The notes: generated by a model not told the origin, from the letters alone. A DNA stretch of 64,000 nt from Spirodela intermedia (GCA_902729315.2 LR746274.1:5949037-6013036), one strand, 5' to 3'; numbered from the stretch's first letter, positions 1-11,972 are shown. Translations and numbers: made by a program.

Positions 1-368
1 AGCCCGCTGGCCACTAGTGATGTGGAAGGGGAGTGGCATATGCGTGCCCTATCGGTCCCCAAGCCAAGCCGCTCGAGCCCCTGCTCGCAGCTTACTCCCC
101 GACTGCGCTTCCGACTCGCTTGCGGGCACGGCTGGCCGGCGGGTCCCCCCATTTTTGCAATATTTTTATTTTTATTTCTTGTTCTTCATTTATCTCAAAA
201 GTAAGACTATAAAAATCGTATAAAATCACATAATTACCCAAAAATTCACGTTAATCAATTGAAAACTAAAAATCATTCTTTAACACAAGTATAAGTCTAT
301 TTATCATGAGTTAAGGCTAAAACTATATTATTTACTAATTATTAACTCATGATAATGAAGACTTATCA
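1..368 (-). repeat. LTR-A, partial, cut by window edge
   Basis: Reverse complement of the start of the LTR-A family. The LTR begins at 368 with TGATAAG (read on the minus strand) and runs left off the window. It carries the family's terminal inverted repeat (about 290-367) and the GC-rich U3 block at 1-150. It interrupts the 5' LTR of the large LTR-B element: the sequence right of 368 resumes at the equivalent of about 18,407 in the 3' LTR. The left end and target duplication are not visible. Confidence 0.85.
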
Positions 369-1033
369 CTGATTAATTAGTGTTCAATAGTTAAAATAAG
401 CTGGAGACATTCACGACTAGCCTCATGTCATGTGTGTGAATCTTTGAGCACACATTTTTCATTTTCTCTCTTATTTCTCTCTCTTCCTCTCTCGTGTAAC
501 CTCTCTTCTCTCTCCTTCTCTTGTGAGATCTCTCCCTTTCTCTCCCTCTCTCTCGATTGATCTCCTTCTCTTTCTCTCTTTTAATCGATCTCCCTCTCTC
601 GTGACACTTCTCTCTCTCTATCTCACGTGAGATTTCTCTCCTCCTCTCTCTTTCTCTCCTTTTCACGAGAGATCTCATCCCTTCTCTCTCTCGTGAGAGC
701 TTTCTCTCCTCCTCTCTCTTTCTATCCCTTTCACAAGCGATCTCATCCCTTCTCTCTCTCGTGAGAGTTCTATCTTCTTTCTCTCTTTTCCTCCCTTTTC
801 TCTACTTCTCTTCCTTTATTCTTCTCACCTCACCCTTCTATTTTTTATTATTATTAAATATTAATAAAATATTTTAAATTATTATATATAAAAATTGAAT
901 TAGTTTTCATGATAGATTAATCAATCTCACTATGTTTGACCTAGGACTTACCTCTATACTAATATTTTATTAAGTTTTAACTATAAATACTATTAGATAA
1001 TGTGCATTTAAACACAACGACAAGTGCACATCA
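369..1033 (+). repeat. 5' LTR-B, 3' portion
   Basis: Matches the last 650 bp of the 3' LTR at 18,407-19,054: a conserved block around 395-460, a CT-rich stretch (465-840) and an AT-rich end closing with GTGCACATCA at 1033. The CT-rich part is not a plain microsatellite. It repeats units of about 70 bp containing small palindromes such as CTCTCGTGAGAG. The start of the LTR lies beyond the minus-strand LTR-A that interrupts it. Confidence 0.85.
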
Positions 1034-1357
1034 TCTTTTTAGCACCGTTGCTAGTGAGGTTTATTTTTAATCAGTGTTAATTGATTTACTTTTTCATATT
1101 TTAGTGATTTTAAAAAATATATATTTTTTATTAATTTATTATTTTCATAGTATTTTGAAAAATTAAAACAAAGGTTTATTAGGCTCATTTAATTTCTTGT
1201 TACTCATAAGTTAGAATTTTAAAATCTTTAGTTTCTAGCTATTTGCTTGAATATTTTAATTTTTTCATTGATTCTATACTTCTCTTTACCATATTTATTA
1301 AAATCATATCTTCATGTCATGATCATTGCTAGATTTAAATTTTGAAAAACCTGATTT
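1034..1357 (+). other. untranslated leader of LTR-B element
   Basis: AT-rich leader between primer site and gag. I see no gene or repeat in it beyond the primer site. Confidence 0.6.
1040..1057 (+). other. primer binding site of LTR-B element
   Basis: Seven bases after the 5' LTR lies tagcaccgttgctagtga, a degraded form of the tRNA-Asp 3'-end complement used by Athila/Tat elements (TGGCGCCGTTGCCGGGGA class). Its position directly after the LTR end supports the assignment. Confidence 0.7.
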
Positions 1358-2620
1358 ATGAATGCTAAATGCAGCCTGCGACCAATCTTAGAAAATCCAG
1401 CTACCAACCAATCTAACAATTTAGGGTCACAAGAAAAACAAAATTTACCACCCATATTAGAGACTTCAACAATAGAAAAAGGAAAAAATTCATCTTCTAT
1501 AGAAATAGAATCATCTAGGATCGATCATCTAGCCCAAGAGAGTGAGAATATTGAAAATACTCAACCTTATAAACCCATGCATGATTATTATACACCTGAT
1601 TTATATAGACCTACTTTGCAGGTTAGACTTCTTATTTTGCTAAATGTTCATTTTGATATTCGACATAACACTCTACAAATACTTCTTGAATTTCGTGGGT
1701 TAGCTAATGAGGAGCCACATCAACATATTCTTCAAGTTTTGGCTGCATGTGAGCTTATTCATATTCCTAATATTCCTCAAGATGCACTTAAGTTACGTCT
1801 CTTCCCATATTCATTGTATGATAAAGCTAGAGATTGGCTCACATCATGACTGTCCCATTGGCAAGACTCAGGCCATGTGAAAAGCCATTCTCTAATTTAC
1901 TCAAAAATCAGAAGAAGCATTCTATAAATCTTGGAAAATATTCAAGGAGCTTCAAAGGAAATGCCCATATCATGGAATTCCGAAATAGCAATTAAATTGT
2001 GTATTTTATGATGGTGTATCTCAACAACATAAGAACATTTGAGTGAGAATTCAGCTGAATGTGAATCTTTTACTTTATATGATCACAACAATAATGAAAA
2101 TAAAAGAAGAATGTTTGAGGTTAGAAATCATGATGCATTAGATATTAGAAATGGAGTTAGTGAGGTTCATCAAAAGTTGAATATTTTATATGATCATTTA
2201 CTACATAAAAAGAAACCTATACAGTCAGCACAACATTCATATTCTAGATGTTCATCATGTGGTAGGACTGATCATTATGATTCTCAATGTCCTAATTTAG
2301 ATCAAGAGCATGCACATGCACTTCATGATCACAAAAATCAGTCAAATCCTCAAAAAAATCAGAATAATTTTTTAAATTTTCAAAATTATACTATGAACTC
2401 TCAATCATTTCTTAGACCTAATCATACAGTTAGACCTCATCAACCACAATATAGTGCTAAGCCCACTTTTCAGCAAAATATTCATAGTTTCCAACAAGGT
2501 ACTCATCAACCATCAATTCATAATTTTACCCCTTCTTCCTCAAGTTCAGTCCCCAATTTCAACCCACAATATCTTAATTCATATCAAAATCAATCTAATA
2601 TGAATTCTAATTTGATGCAA
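1358..2620 (+). pseudogene. gag of LTR-B element (broken)
   Basis: Capsid/nucleocapsid polyprotein remnant of the outer retrotransposon. Two open stretches, 1358-1849 and 2039-2623, lie in the same frame and are separated by stops. The first contains the retrotransposon gag core (LPYSLYDKARDWL-type motif near 1800-1845). The second holds a CX2CX4HX4C zinc knuckle (CSSCGRTDHYDSQC, about 2250-2292) followed by an Asn/Gln/Ser-rich tail. The coding sequence is cut at 2620 by a solo LTR-A and resumes, with many stops, after 4196. Gag coats element RNA in cytoplasmic particles; this copy cannot make a complete protein. Confidence 0.82.
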
Positions 2621-4191
2621 TGATAAGTCTTCATTATCATGAGTTAATAATTAGTAAATAATATAGTTTTAGCCTTAACTCATGATAAATAGACTTATAC
2701 TTGTGTTAAAGTATGATTTGTGGTTTTTAGTTGATTAATGTAAATTTTTGGGTAATTATGTGATTTTATATGATTTTTACAGTTTTGAGATAAATGAGAA
2801 ACAAGAAATAAAAAATATTGCAAAATGGGGGGACCTACCGGCCAGTCGGGCCCGCAAGCAAGTCGGAAGCGCAGTCAAGGAGTAGCCATGAGCAGGGGCT
2901 CGAGCGGCTTAGTTTGGACCGATAGGGGCACGTGTGTGTCACTCCCCTTCCACGTCATCGGTGGCCAATTGGCTGTGGGGCAAGGAGTGGTCGTACACGT
3001 AAGAGAAGGGACTTTGCTTATAAAGCTAACATTACTATATATTTGCCTGAAAAATTGGCGCACAACTGATGTGGGACTAAACCCACATCACACTTTCCTC
3101 ATTGACGGGTGATCAGCACGGGTTCGATTCCTCCCAGAGTCAAAATTCATATATTTTTATCTAATTATCGCGACTTTCATGCAGATCGCCGATGAAAGAT
3201 TAAGCAATGAGAATCACTAGATCATCGGCAAAAATCTCATCAATACAATTCGCGGAGCATTGCTACTAAAATTGTTGAATGATTCACAATAAAAGGATCG
3301 TGAATCCATCGAGTAAATCATCTCTGATTGATCGACGAACAAGCCGTTGTCGAGAAGAGGACGATCTACCGAGAGACGAGTCGCCACCTCTTGAAAGCAT
3401 ACTAGATGCGATGAAGAGCCTCCTCTTGCTACGTAGACCTAAGGATGAAGCTCCCTAACACGCACCCCACCTCCATCCAACTCCTCTCCATCGGGTGACA
3501 ACCATCGGAGACGATTTGACGACCCACTTCATTGATCTCTAGATGTCGCGAGAAGATCTAGAGATTGCCCACATCGTCTTTGTCCAAGGAGAGCCTTCGA
3601 GGCTATGGACACTACATGTCAATCCTCTCAAACGCTCAAGATTTTGGTGCATTGTCGATGCATTGCCGTTGCAACGCTGAAACTCTGTTTTCCTACTTTC
3701 AATTTACTTTACGCTTCATTTAGTGATAATTTTTGTGTTTTTAAGTTACCAAAATATACTTTGTTCAATTATAATTTTTTTGATTTTATAGATCTTAATT
3801 TGATTAATTAAATCATCTATAATCACTTATGCAAGAATCGCTAGGTGAAACTCTATTTTTGCCTGATTCACGTCTGCCGGGTGCTGATGTCATCCCGATG
3901 TTCGCACCCTTATTTCCCTTTTTTTGTGAATTTTAAATATATTTCCTTTTTATTTCCTAGTATGAAATTCATAGAAAATCGTATTCATTGAGAAAAATTC
4001 TGAATAATTACCAAATATTATATTACATCCTTGTGATTGACCTGAAAAATTACCACTATTTTTGGAATTTTTATTGAATTATAATTGATATATTTATTTA
4101 GAAATACTTCTAAATATCTGAAAATTTATATTTTCTAGTTTTATAAATTTAATATTTGCGTGATTTAATATACAACGACTGAGTCACATCA
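2621..4191 (+). mobile_element. solo LTR-A
   Basis: Complete 1571-bp LTR from TGATAAG to TCACATCA with no internal region. It is flanked by a perfect 5-bp target duplication, tgcaa at 2616-2620 and 4192-4196. It therefore inserted as a full element into gag of the LTR-B element, and recombination between its LTRs removed the interior. It keeps the terminal hairpin, the GC-rich U3, a TATA-like box near 3035 and the B-box-like GGTTCGATTCC near 3121. Confidence 0.93.
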
Positions 4192-4196
4192 TGCAA

Positions 4197-4860
4197 TAAT
4201 TTATGGGGCAAATGATGTAGCAATTTTAGGAAATAAATACATCTATGATGAAGATGATAGAGAAAATTAGGTAAGAAAATCAGCAAACAACCCTTAGGCG
4301 AGAAAAGGAAATAAAAAAATCTAACCTTGGCCCATTCAAAACGTGAAACAAGTCATCTTATTAGTCAACTCATCATGAACCCACGAAATCAGCCTTCTAA
4401 TAGTCATGAACCATTACATCTCAAGGTTTTGAAAATGTAGAAACAATGACCACTTTGAGGAGTAGAAAGTAACTCAAAGATCCATATGCTTCAGATTTTG
4501 TAGAAAAATAAGTTCATGATGATGAAATATTGAATGATGATGATAATGATCATAATAGTTTATTTTTTGATGGTGAGAATTTAGAGGAAGAAAAATAAGA
4601 ATCAAAAGAAGAAAAATCAGAAGTACCACCTATTCCTATTTTCTCACAGCAAGATGAACTTAGAAAATAAGTCCCATTTCTTAAGGCATTAGAATCAAAA
4701 CTTAGGAAAAGAGCTGAACCTAATGAGCAGCTTATGAAATATTTAAATAAGTTCATATCTCTATTCCTTTGATAGATGCAATCAAACATATACCTGCATA
4801 TGTAAAAAATTTAAAAGAATTATGCACACCTCGTAGGTCACCTTAGAAGATATCTTTATC
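4197..4860 (+). pseudogene. gag 3' end / gag-protease linker of LTR-B element
   Basis: Continuation of the outer element after the solo LTR. It encodes highly charged, Glu-rich, low-complexity peptide (about 4540-4780) interrupted by stops and frameshifts, as expected for the linker between nucleocapsid and protease. No catalytic motif is seen. Confidence 0.55.
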
Positions 4861-5600
4861 TGAAGAGACTAGTGCCATTATTTCTCATTCTTTGCCTAGG
4901 AAATATAAAAATCCAAGAGCACCTCTTATCTCATGTAAAGTGGGTGAAACTACATTTAGAAATGTGCTATTAAATTTAGGAGCAAGTGTTAATTTATTAC
5001 CTTTGGCTGTTTTGAAAATTTTGAATTAGGAGAACTAAAAAAAACTTTGGTAGAACTTTAGCTAGTTGATAGATCTATTAAAACACCTAGGGGTCTCCTA
5101 GAAGATGTCATTATTCATGTTAAAGGATATGAATTTCTAGTAGATTTTTCGATTTTAGATATTCCTATTTTAGATGATCTTACTCATGCACCAATCATAT
5201 TAGGATGCACATTTCTTGCCACAGCCAAAGAAAATATTGATTGTGAAATGAGATTATAAATATAAAATCTGAAGGTCAAACTATCTCTTTAAACATTTTT
5301 AAAAGTTCAAGATTTCTACATGAAGATAATGATAATTTTGAAGATATTGATGTGATTGATTCATGCATAGAAGAAATAAATTATGTTCAGCAAGTTGATC
5401 AATCAATTCTTCTATTTCATGTTTATGCATTAGATCAAAAATATTATAAAAAGAGACATTAGATCATGACATAACATTTATAGAATCATCTTTAGAGAAT
5501 CCCTCAAATTTAAAATTAAAAATTCTTCCTCATTTATTGAAATATATTTTTACCAAACTTTACTTGTGATTATCTCTACCTTATTCACTGCTGAACAGGA
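4861..5600 (+). pseudogene. retrotransposon aspartic protease domain (broken)
   Basis: Retropepsin-like domain that would process the polyprotein. Recognisable segments are the active-site region LGASVNLLPL (about 4975-5010), LVDRSIKTPRGLLEDV (about 5065-5115) and the closing IILGCTFLATA (about 5195-5230). The residue usually Asp before LGAS is Asn here, and the stretch has in-frame stops, so the domain is inactive. It lies just upstream of reverse transcriptase, the usual Ty3/gypsy order. Confidence 0.75.
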
Positions 5601-6650
5601 GAAGAAAATATTAGAGGTTTAATAAGAACATAAGAAAGCAATAGGGTGGACGATGGCTGATCTCAAGGGGATCAGTCCATCAATTTGCATGCATAGAATA
5701 TATACAGAAGATAATTCGAAACCATCAACAGAAATACAATGTAGGCTGAACCCAAACATGAAACAAGTGGTAAAAAAAGAAATCATTAAATGATTAGATG
5801 CTGATATTATTTACCCTATTTCAAGTAGTCAGTGGGTCAGCCCAACACAAGTAGTTCCAAAGAAAGCTGGATTGAAGGTGATCAAAAATAAAAAAGGGGA
5901 AGAATCGTAAACAAGACTCACCATAGGATGGAGAGTATGCATTGATTACCACAAGCTTAATGTAGTGACAAAGAAAGATTATTTTCCTTTGCCATTTATT
6001 GATCAAATTCTAGAAAGACTTGCAAGTCAAAAATATTTTTGTTTCATAGATGGATTTTCAGGATATAATCAAATAGTAATATTTCTAGAAGACCAAGAGA
6101 AAACAACATTCACATGTCCATTTGGAACATATGCATTTAAATGCATGCCCTTTGGTTTATGTAATGCCCTTGTCACATTTCAGAGATGCATGACGTCTAT
6201 ATTTACTGAAATGATTGATGACTTTCCAAAAGTCTTCATGGATGATTTTTCAGTATTTGGTGATTCATTTGATTCATGTCTAAATAATCTTAAGAAAGTA
6301 CTTAAGAGATGTGAAGAAACTAATCTAGTTCTTAGTTGAGAAAAAAGTCATTTCATAGTTAGAAAATGTATTATTTTATGACATATTGTGAGTGAAAGAG
6401 TAATAGAAGTAGATAGAGAAAAAATTGATTCTATTATTAATTTACCTCCACCTACTTCTATTTGTCAAATTAGATCATTTCTAGGACATACTTGTTTCTA
6501 TAGAAGATTTATCAAGGATTTTTGAAAATTGCTAGACCTCTTACGGCCTTACTTGCTAAAGATATCACTTTTGATTTTGATGAAGCATGTTTAGAAGCTT
6601 TTCTATACTTAAGAATGCATTGACCAAGGCACCTATTTTACAATCACCCA
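5601..6650 (+). pseudogene. retrotransposon reverse transcriptase domain (broken)
   Basis: Ty3/gypsy reverse transcriptase. Visible motifs in order: the WRVCIDYHKLN strand (about 5930-5963), FPLPFIDQILERL, IDGFSGYNQI, TFTCPFGTYAFKCMPFGLCNA, and the catalytic FMDDFSVFG box (about 6235-6262) with both aspartates retained. The longest open part is 5965-6339. A stop follows at LVLS, and there is a frame change before the RNase H part. The connection continues to about 6650 with PLTALLAKD-type sequence in shifted frames. This copy is non-functional. Confidence 0.88.
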
Positions 6651-7105
6651 TTTGGTCAATTCCTTTTGAAATCATGTGTGATGCTTCAAATTATGCATTG
6701 GGTGCTGTTTTAGGGCAATGAATTGATAAGAAACTAGTGGTAATTTATTATGCAAGTAGAACAATTTCTGATGCACAAATAAATTATACCACTATGAAAA
6801 AAGAATTACTTACAATGGTTTTTACCTTAGAAAAATTTAGATCTTATATCTTAGGATCTAAAGTTATTGTATATTCAGATCACATAGCCCTAAGATATTT
6901 GTTGACTAAGAAAGAAACAAAACCACATCTACTTAGATGGATCTTATTATTGCAAGAATTTAACTTAAAGATTCGAGACAAGAAAGGTGTAGAAAATGTA
7001 GTAGCTAACCACTTTTCTAGAATTGAAGGGCAAAAAAAGGTTGAATTAAATGATTTATTTCCTAATGAACATATTCTTGCATTGCGTAGTAAGCTCACAC
7101 CATGA
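6651..7105 (+). pseudogene. retrotransposon RNase H domain (broken)
   Basis: RNase H part of pol, which would degrade RNA of the RNA:DNA hybrid. It begins with a [12 protein letters not shown] segment (about 6676-6715), then a stop, then an open stretch 6737-7105 with [21 protein letters not shown] and [12 protein letters not shown]. It lies in a different frame from the RT and integrase parts, so at least one indel separates them. Confidence 0.82.
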
Positions 7106-8226
7106 TATGCACATATAGTTAATTATTTAGCAATTGGGAAAATCCCATCACATTGGCAAATGGATGAATGCAAACGATTCATTACTCGCATTAAATATTA
7201 TTTTGGGATGACCTTAATTTATTTCATCTAAGTTCATATCAAATTTTATGAACATGCATTCTTAAAGATGAATAATTTCAAATTTTAGAACATTGTCATT
7301 CTTATGGATGTGGGGTCATTTTGCAAGCAAGAAAACAGCAGCAAAAATTTTACAATATGGTTTCTATTGGCCCTCTTTATTTAAAGATTCTCACACATTT
7401 TATAGGCAAGATATCAAATACCAAACTGTCATTAACATTAAAAAAAGATGTAATGCTTTTAAAATCAGTAATTGTTGCTGAAATTTTTTATGTTTGGGGC
7501 ATTGATTTTATAGGACCCTTTCCTTCATCTCGAGGCTATGAATATATTTTTTTAGCTGTTGATTATGTGTTGAAATGGGTAGAAGTTATTCCAACAAGGA
7601 TAAATGATCATACAATGGTTATCCAATTTGTCCAAAGTAATATTTTTACACAATTTAGATGTCCTAAAGTAATAATTAATGATGGGGGAACTCATTTCAT
7701 TAATCATCACTTTAAGATGTTACTTAGAAAATATGGTGTTGATCATAAGATAGCTACCCCATATCATCCTCAAACAAATGGACAAGCAGAATTAGCCAAT
7801 AGAGAAATAAAAAATATTTTACAAAAAGTCGTCTCTCCCAATAGAAAAGATTCGTTTGAAAAATTAAATGATGCATTATGAGCATATAGGACACCATACA
7901 AAGCTCATTTAGGTGCATCACCTTATAGATTAGTTTATAGAAAATCGTGTCATTTACTAGTGGAAATTCAACACCGTGCATGTTGGGCTATTAGGAAGCT
8001 TAATATGGATACAAAAAAACTAGGTCATAAGAGATTTTTACAATTGCATGAATTTGATGAAATTCGTAATGAAGCTTATGAGAATTCTCTAATTTATAAG
8101 GCTAAAGTTATGGATTTTCATAATAAACATATCACTAGAAAAAATCGAGAACAATGACAAAAAGTTTGGTTGTAAAATTCTAAATTAAAATGATTTCTTA
8201 AAACATTAGGATCTAGGTGAGATAGT
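7106..8226 (+). pseudogene. retrotransposon integrase, 5' portion (broken, split by insertion)
   Basis: Integrase that would insert element DNA. The zinc-binding N-terminal region is frame-damaged near 7285-7400. The catalytic core is readable at 7470-7880: GIDFIGPFP (first Asp), IINDGGTHF (second Asp), and NGQAELANREIK (catalytic Glu). A stop replaces the Trp usually preceding AYRTPYK at 7879. The C-terminal part reaches 8226, where an LTR-A element interrupts it. The reading frame resumes at 15,819. Confidence 0.88.
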
Positions 8227-9861
8227 TCATAAGTCTTCATTATCATGAGTTAATAATTAGTAAATAATATAGTTTTAGCCTTAACTCATGATAAATAGAC
8301 TTATATTTGTGTTAAAGAATGATTTTTGGTTTTCAATTGATTAACGTGAATTTTTGGGTAATTATGTGATTTTATACAATTTTTACAGTCTTACCTTTGA
8401 GATAAATGAAGAACAAGAAATAAAAATAAAAAATATTGCAAAATGGGGGGGACCCGCTGGCCAGCCGGGCCCGCGAGCGGGTCGGAAGCGTAGTCGGGGA
8501 GTAGCCGCGAGCAGGAGCTCAAGTGGCTTAGCTTGGACCGATAGGGGCACGTGTGCGTCACTCCCCTTCCATGTCACTGGTGGCCAACCAGCTGTGGGGC
8601 AAGGAGTGGTCGTACACGCGAGAGAAGGGACTTTGCTTGCAAAGCTAACATTACTATATATTCACCCGAAAAATCGGTGCACAACCGATGTGAGACTAAA
8701 CCCACGTCACACCTTCCTCATAGGCGGGCGACTACCGCGGGTTCAAATCCTTTTAGAGTCAAAATTCATATATTTTTATTTGATTATCGCAACTTTCTTA
8801 TAGATGGACAGTGAAGGATTAAGCAACGAGAATCGCTGGATCATCGGCAAAAATCTCGTCAACGCGATTCACAGAGCATTGCTACTAAAATTGTTTAACG
8901 ATTCGCGATAAAAGGATTGCGAATCCATCGAGTAAATCATCTCCGTTTGATCGACGAACAAGCCGTCGTCGGGAAGAGGATGATCCGCTAGGAGACTAGT
9001 CGTCACCTCCTGAGAGCGTACCAGATGCGATGAAGAGCCTCCTCTTGCTGCGCAAACCTGCGGATGAAGCTCCTTGACACGCGCCCCACCTCCATCCAGC
9101 TCCTCTCCGTCGGGTGACAGCCGCCGGAGAGCCGTAAAGTCGTTGTTTTTCCGCTCTGTCGGGTGATAGCCACCGGAGACGTTTCGACAACCCACTTCAT
9201 TGATCTCTAGACTTCGCGAGAAGATCTAGAGATTGCCGACGTCGTCTTTGTCCAAGGAGAGCCTTCGAGGCCGTGGACACTGCACAACGATCCTCCCGAA
9301 CGTTCAGGATTTTGGTGCATCGCCGACGCATCGCTATCGAGACGCCAGAACTCTATTTTCCTGCTTTCAATTTAATTTACGCTTCATTTTATGATACTTT
9401 GTGTGATTTTAATTTACCAAACTATATTTCGGTCAATTACAATTCTTTCGACTTTTACATATCTTAATTTGATTAATTAAGTCATCTGTAATCGCTTACG
9501 TAAGTATCACCGAGCGGAACTCTATTTCTACCTGATTCGCGTTCGCTGGGTGTTGACATCATCCTGACGTCCGCACCCTTATTTCCTTTTTTTTGTGAAT
9601 TTTAAATATATTTCCTTTTTATTTCCTAGTATAAAATTTGTAAGAAAATTGTATTCATTGAGAAAAAATTTGAATAATTACCAGATATTATATTACATCC
9701 CTGTGATCGACCTGAAAAATTACCGCTATTTTTGAAATTTTTATTGAATTATAATTGATATATTTATTTAGAAATACTTCTCAATATCCAAAAATTTGTA
9801 TTTTCTAGTTTTATAAATTTTATATTTGAATGATTTAATATACAACGACTGAGTCACGTCA
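8227..9861 (+). repeat. 5' LTR-A
   Basis: A 1635-bp LTR. It starts TC rather than TG (point change) and ends GAGTCACGTCA at 9861. It contains an inverted repeat in its first 80 bp, a GC-rich block (8445-8640) with a CACGTG at 8548, a CTATATATT box at 8654 that probably sets the RNA start, and a long R/U5. It is clearly the pair of the LTR at 14,183. Confidence 0.93.
8654..8663 (+). promoter_or_regulatory. TATA-like box of LTR-A
   Basis: ctatatattc lies about 430 bp into the LTR and is retained in most LTR-A copies (for example near 14,610, 30,173 and 41,118). It is preceded by the G-box CACGTG at 8548. It is the best candidate for the U3/R boundary promoter; this rests on sequence only. Confidence 0.5.
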
Positions 9862-9866
9862 AATTT

Positions 9867-9884
9867 TGGTGCCATTGTCGGGGA
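9867..9884 (+). other. primer binding site of LTR-A element
   Basis: tggtgccattgtcgggga begins five bases after the LTR end and is close to the tRNA-Asp complement used by Athila/Tat elements. The minus-strand relative has the same site at 23,454-23,471, so it is a fixed feature of this family. Confidence 0.85.
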
Positions 9885-10067
9885 TGTATTGCATAATATT
9901 TAATATTTTTCTATTTTTCTCTTAGAGTACACAAAAAAAAAAACTTAACTCTTGTTTGATTTTCTTTTTGCCGATTTTTATTAGAAAAAGGGAACAAAAA
10001 GAAGCACGGCAAGGACTGGAGCATCCTGAAGGAGAGTAACAGTTACTAACTTTTTCCCTCGAATTTA

Positions 10068-11285
10068 TTGATTTTTATGCATAGTAGAAGATCCTTGCAT
10101 CCTAGGCTAGAAAATCCTTTCATTATTTCATTCAAAAATAAAAATCCGAAAGAAAAATTAATTTTGATGGATCTTGAAGGAAGTACAGGTCAAACTGAGA
10201 ACAATCCTATGGCCATGAAAAATCATTATATCCCTGATTCATTTCAAAGAGCATCTAATATTAGAGTCCCATTAGCACCCACTATTAAATTCGAAATAAA
10301 TCCAAGAATTTTTCAAATGCTCCCTAATTTTCATAGATTGCTTTTAGAGAAACCTCATCAGCACTTAGAAAAATTTCATATGGTCTGTGATTTAGTTAAT
10401 CTCCCTCAAGTTACACCAGAAATTATTAAGATGGAATTATTCCCTCATACACTTAGGGACAAAGCTAGTCATTGGCTATCCACAATAGATAGAAAATTAA
10501 CTAGCTGGAAAGATATAGAATAGGCCTTTCTTTGAAAATTTTATCCTTTAGGAAAAACTCAAAATATGAGAAAATATATATTGAGTTTTTCTCAAAGATC
10601 AGGAGAAACTTTGCATGAGACATGAGAAAATTTCAAAGAATTACTTAGAAAGTATCCTCATCATGTTATACCCAAGTGGCAGCTCAATAGATTTTTTTAT
10701 GATGGATTATTAGAACAACATAGAAATATAGTTAATTCTATATGTGGAGGAGCTTTTATGGAGAAAACTCTTGATGAGATTTACAATCTTTATGAGAATT
10801 TAAGTGAAAATTCTAGAGATCAAGCCTCTTTTGAATTATATGAGAGAGATAAGAAGAGAGGAATTTATGAATTATATCATGATGATGATTCTAAACTTAG
10901 AAATGAGGTTAATTAGATTAATCAAAGATTAGATAAAATTGATTTACTTATTGACAATATTAGAAAGCCTTTTAACCCTTAACTTAATTCGAATAATACA
11001 TGTCCTATGTATGGTGAAAATAATTATTCTGAATTTCAATGTTAAAATTTAGATCAATCATTTCACCCTATGCAAGAACAAGTGTAAGTAGCTCACGGTT
11101 TTAATATAAATAGGGAACATTTTTCAAATTCTTATAATCTTAATTGGAGGAATAATTTTTCATAGAGAGACCAAAATAATATTCAAAATCCAGAAGCACT
11201 TAGACCCAATTCAAACTCTGAATTTCATCCAAAATAAGAAAATAGATTTCAAAAAAATCAGCCCTCTCAAACCCAACCTGATGCT
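10068..11285 (+). pseudogene. gag-like frame of LTR-A element (broken)
   Basis: One frame runs from 10,068 through 11,972 and encodes an Athila-type gag, but about nine in-frame stops interrupt it before 11,286. Open at the start (10,068-10,523), it shows the retrotransposon gag core (FPHTLRDKASHWL, about 10,440-10,480). It continues as FYDGLLEQHR and a remnant of a Cys knuckle (CPMYGENNYSEFQC, about 11,002-11,043). Several stops replace expected Trp or Gln codons. Confidence 0.8.
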
Positions 11286-11972
11286 ATGGAAATGATGCAG
11301 CAAATGAGCCAAATGATGCAACAAACTATGAATCAAATGATGCAGTACCAGAAAGAAATTATAGAGGCCCTTGGGAATAAAAGAGAAGAGGGACAGCTAC
11401 CTAGTCAGTCCATAGAAAATTCAAAAAATTGTCCAACAATAAGATTTCAGCAAGAAGAGTCTAGCTGGATAAATTTAGAAAAAAACCCACGAAATGAAAA
11501 CGTTAAGATAGTGAATATATTGAGTGAGAATATTTTACCTGATCCTTATTTCCAATTATTAGAAGAAATTGATGATCTATTAGAAGTAAATGAGAATATT
11601 AAGGCCAAAAATATAGTAGCAGAAAATTTAAATAAAATCATTTATTACTCACAATTGATGAATGAATATAGTGAGGATGATGAGGAGAAAGAACCCTTAG
11701 ATAAAGAAACAGCAACTGATCATAGAAAAATCATCCAAATTTTAGTAGAAGGGAGTAAGGACAGAAATGAAGAAAAATATATTTCAAGTGAGGAAAAATC
11801 AATTGATTTGGGAGATGTAAGAGACGAAATTAATGAATCTAATCATAATTTTTCAGCCATGGATGTTGATTGTGAGGATGATGATGTATATCATATATCA
11901 AAATTAAAAGATAGCTCTTGGGAAGATGAAGAATTTGATGAGTTGAGAAACGAAAAGCTAGAAAAAAATTGA
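11286..11972 (+). CDS. acidic 228-aa open frame in LTR-A element
   Basis: Continues the gag frame without a stop. The first 25 residues are Met/Gln repeats (MMQQMSQMMQQ), as in the C-terminal gag of Athila elements. The rest is rich in Glu, Asp, Asn and Ile, with no catalytic motif I recognise. It sits where protease and RT would begin in an autonomous element. It could be only the gag C-terminus, or a spacer left after pol loss; no function is assigned. The start at 11,286 is merely the first Met after a stop. Confidence 0.45.
   Translation: MEMMQQMSQMMQQTMNQMMQYQKEIIEALGNKREEGQLPSQSIENSKNCPTIRFQQEESSWINLEKNPRNENVKIVNILSENILPDPYFQLLEEIDDLLEVNENIKAKNIVAENLNKIIYYSQLMNEYSEDDEEKEPLDKETATDHRKIIQILVEGSKDRNEEKYISSEEKSIDLGDVRDEINESNHNFSAMDVDCEDDDVYHISKLKDSSWEDEEFDELRNEKLEKN

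Noticed and set aside
391-678. Arg/Glu-rich minus-strand frame
   Set aside because: Translation of the CT/GA-rich tract of LTR-B; low complexity only.
9273-9467. 64-codon frame (MDTA...RILVHRRRIA) recurring in many LTR-A copies
   Set aside because: It recurs because the LTRs are repeats. It is broken or altered in several copies, and the substitutions show no obvious protein-level constraint by eye.
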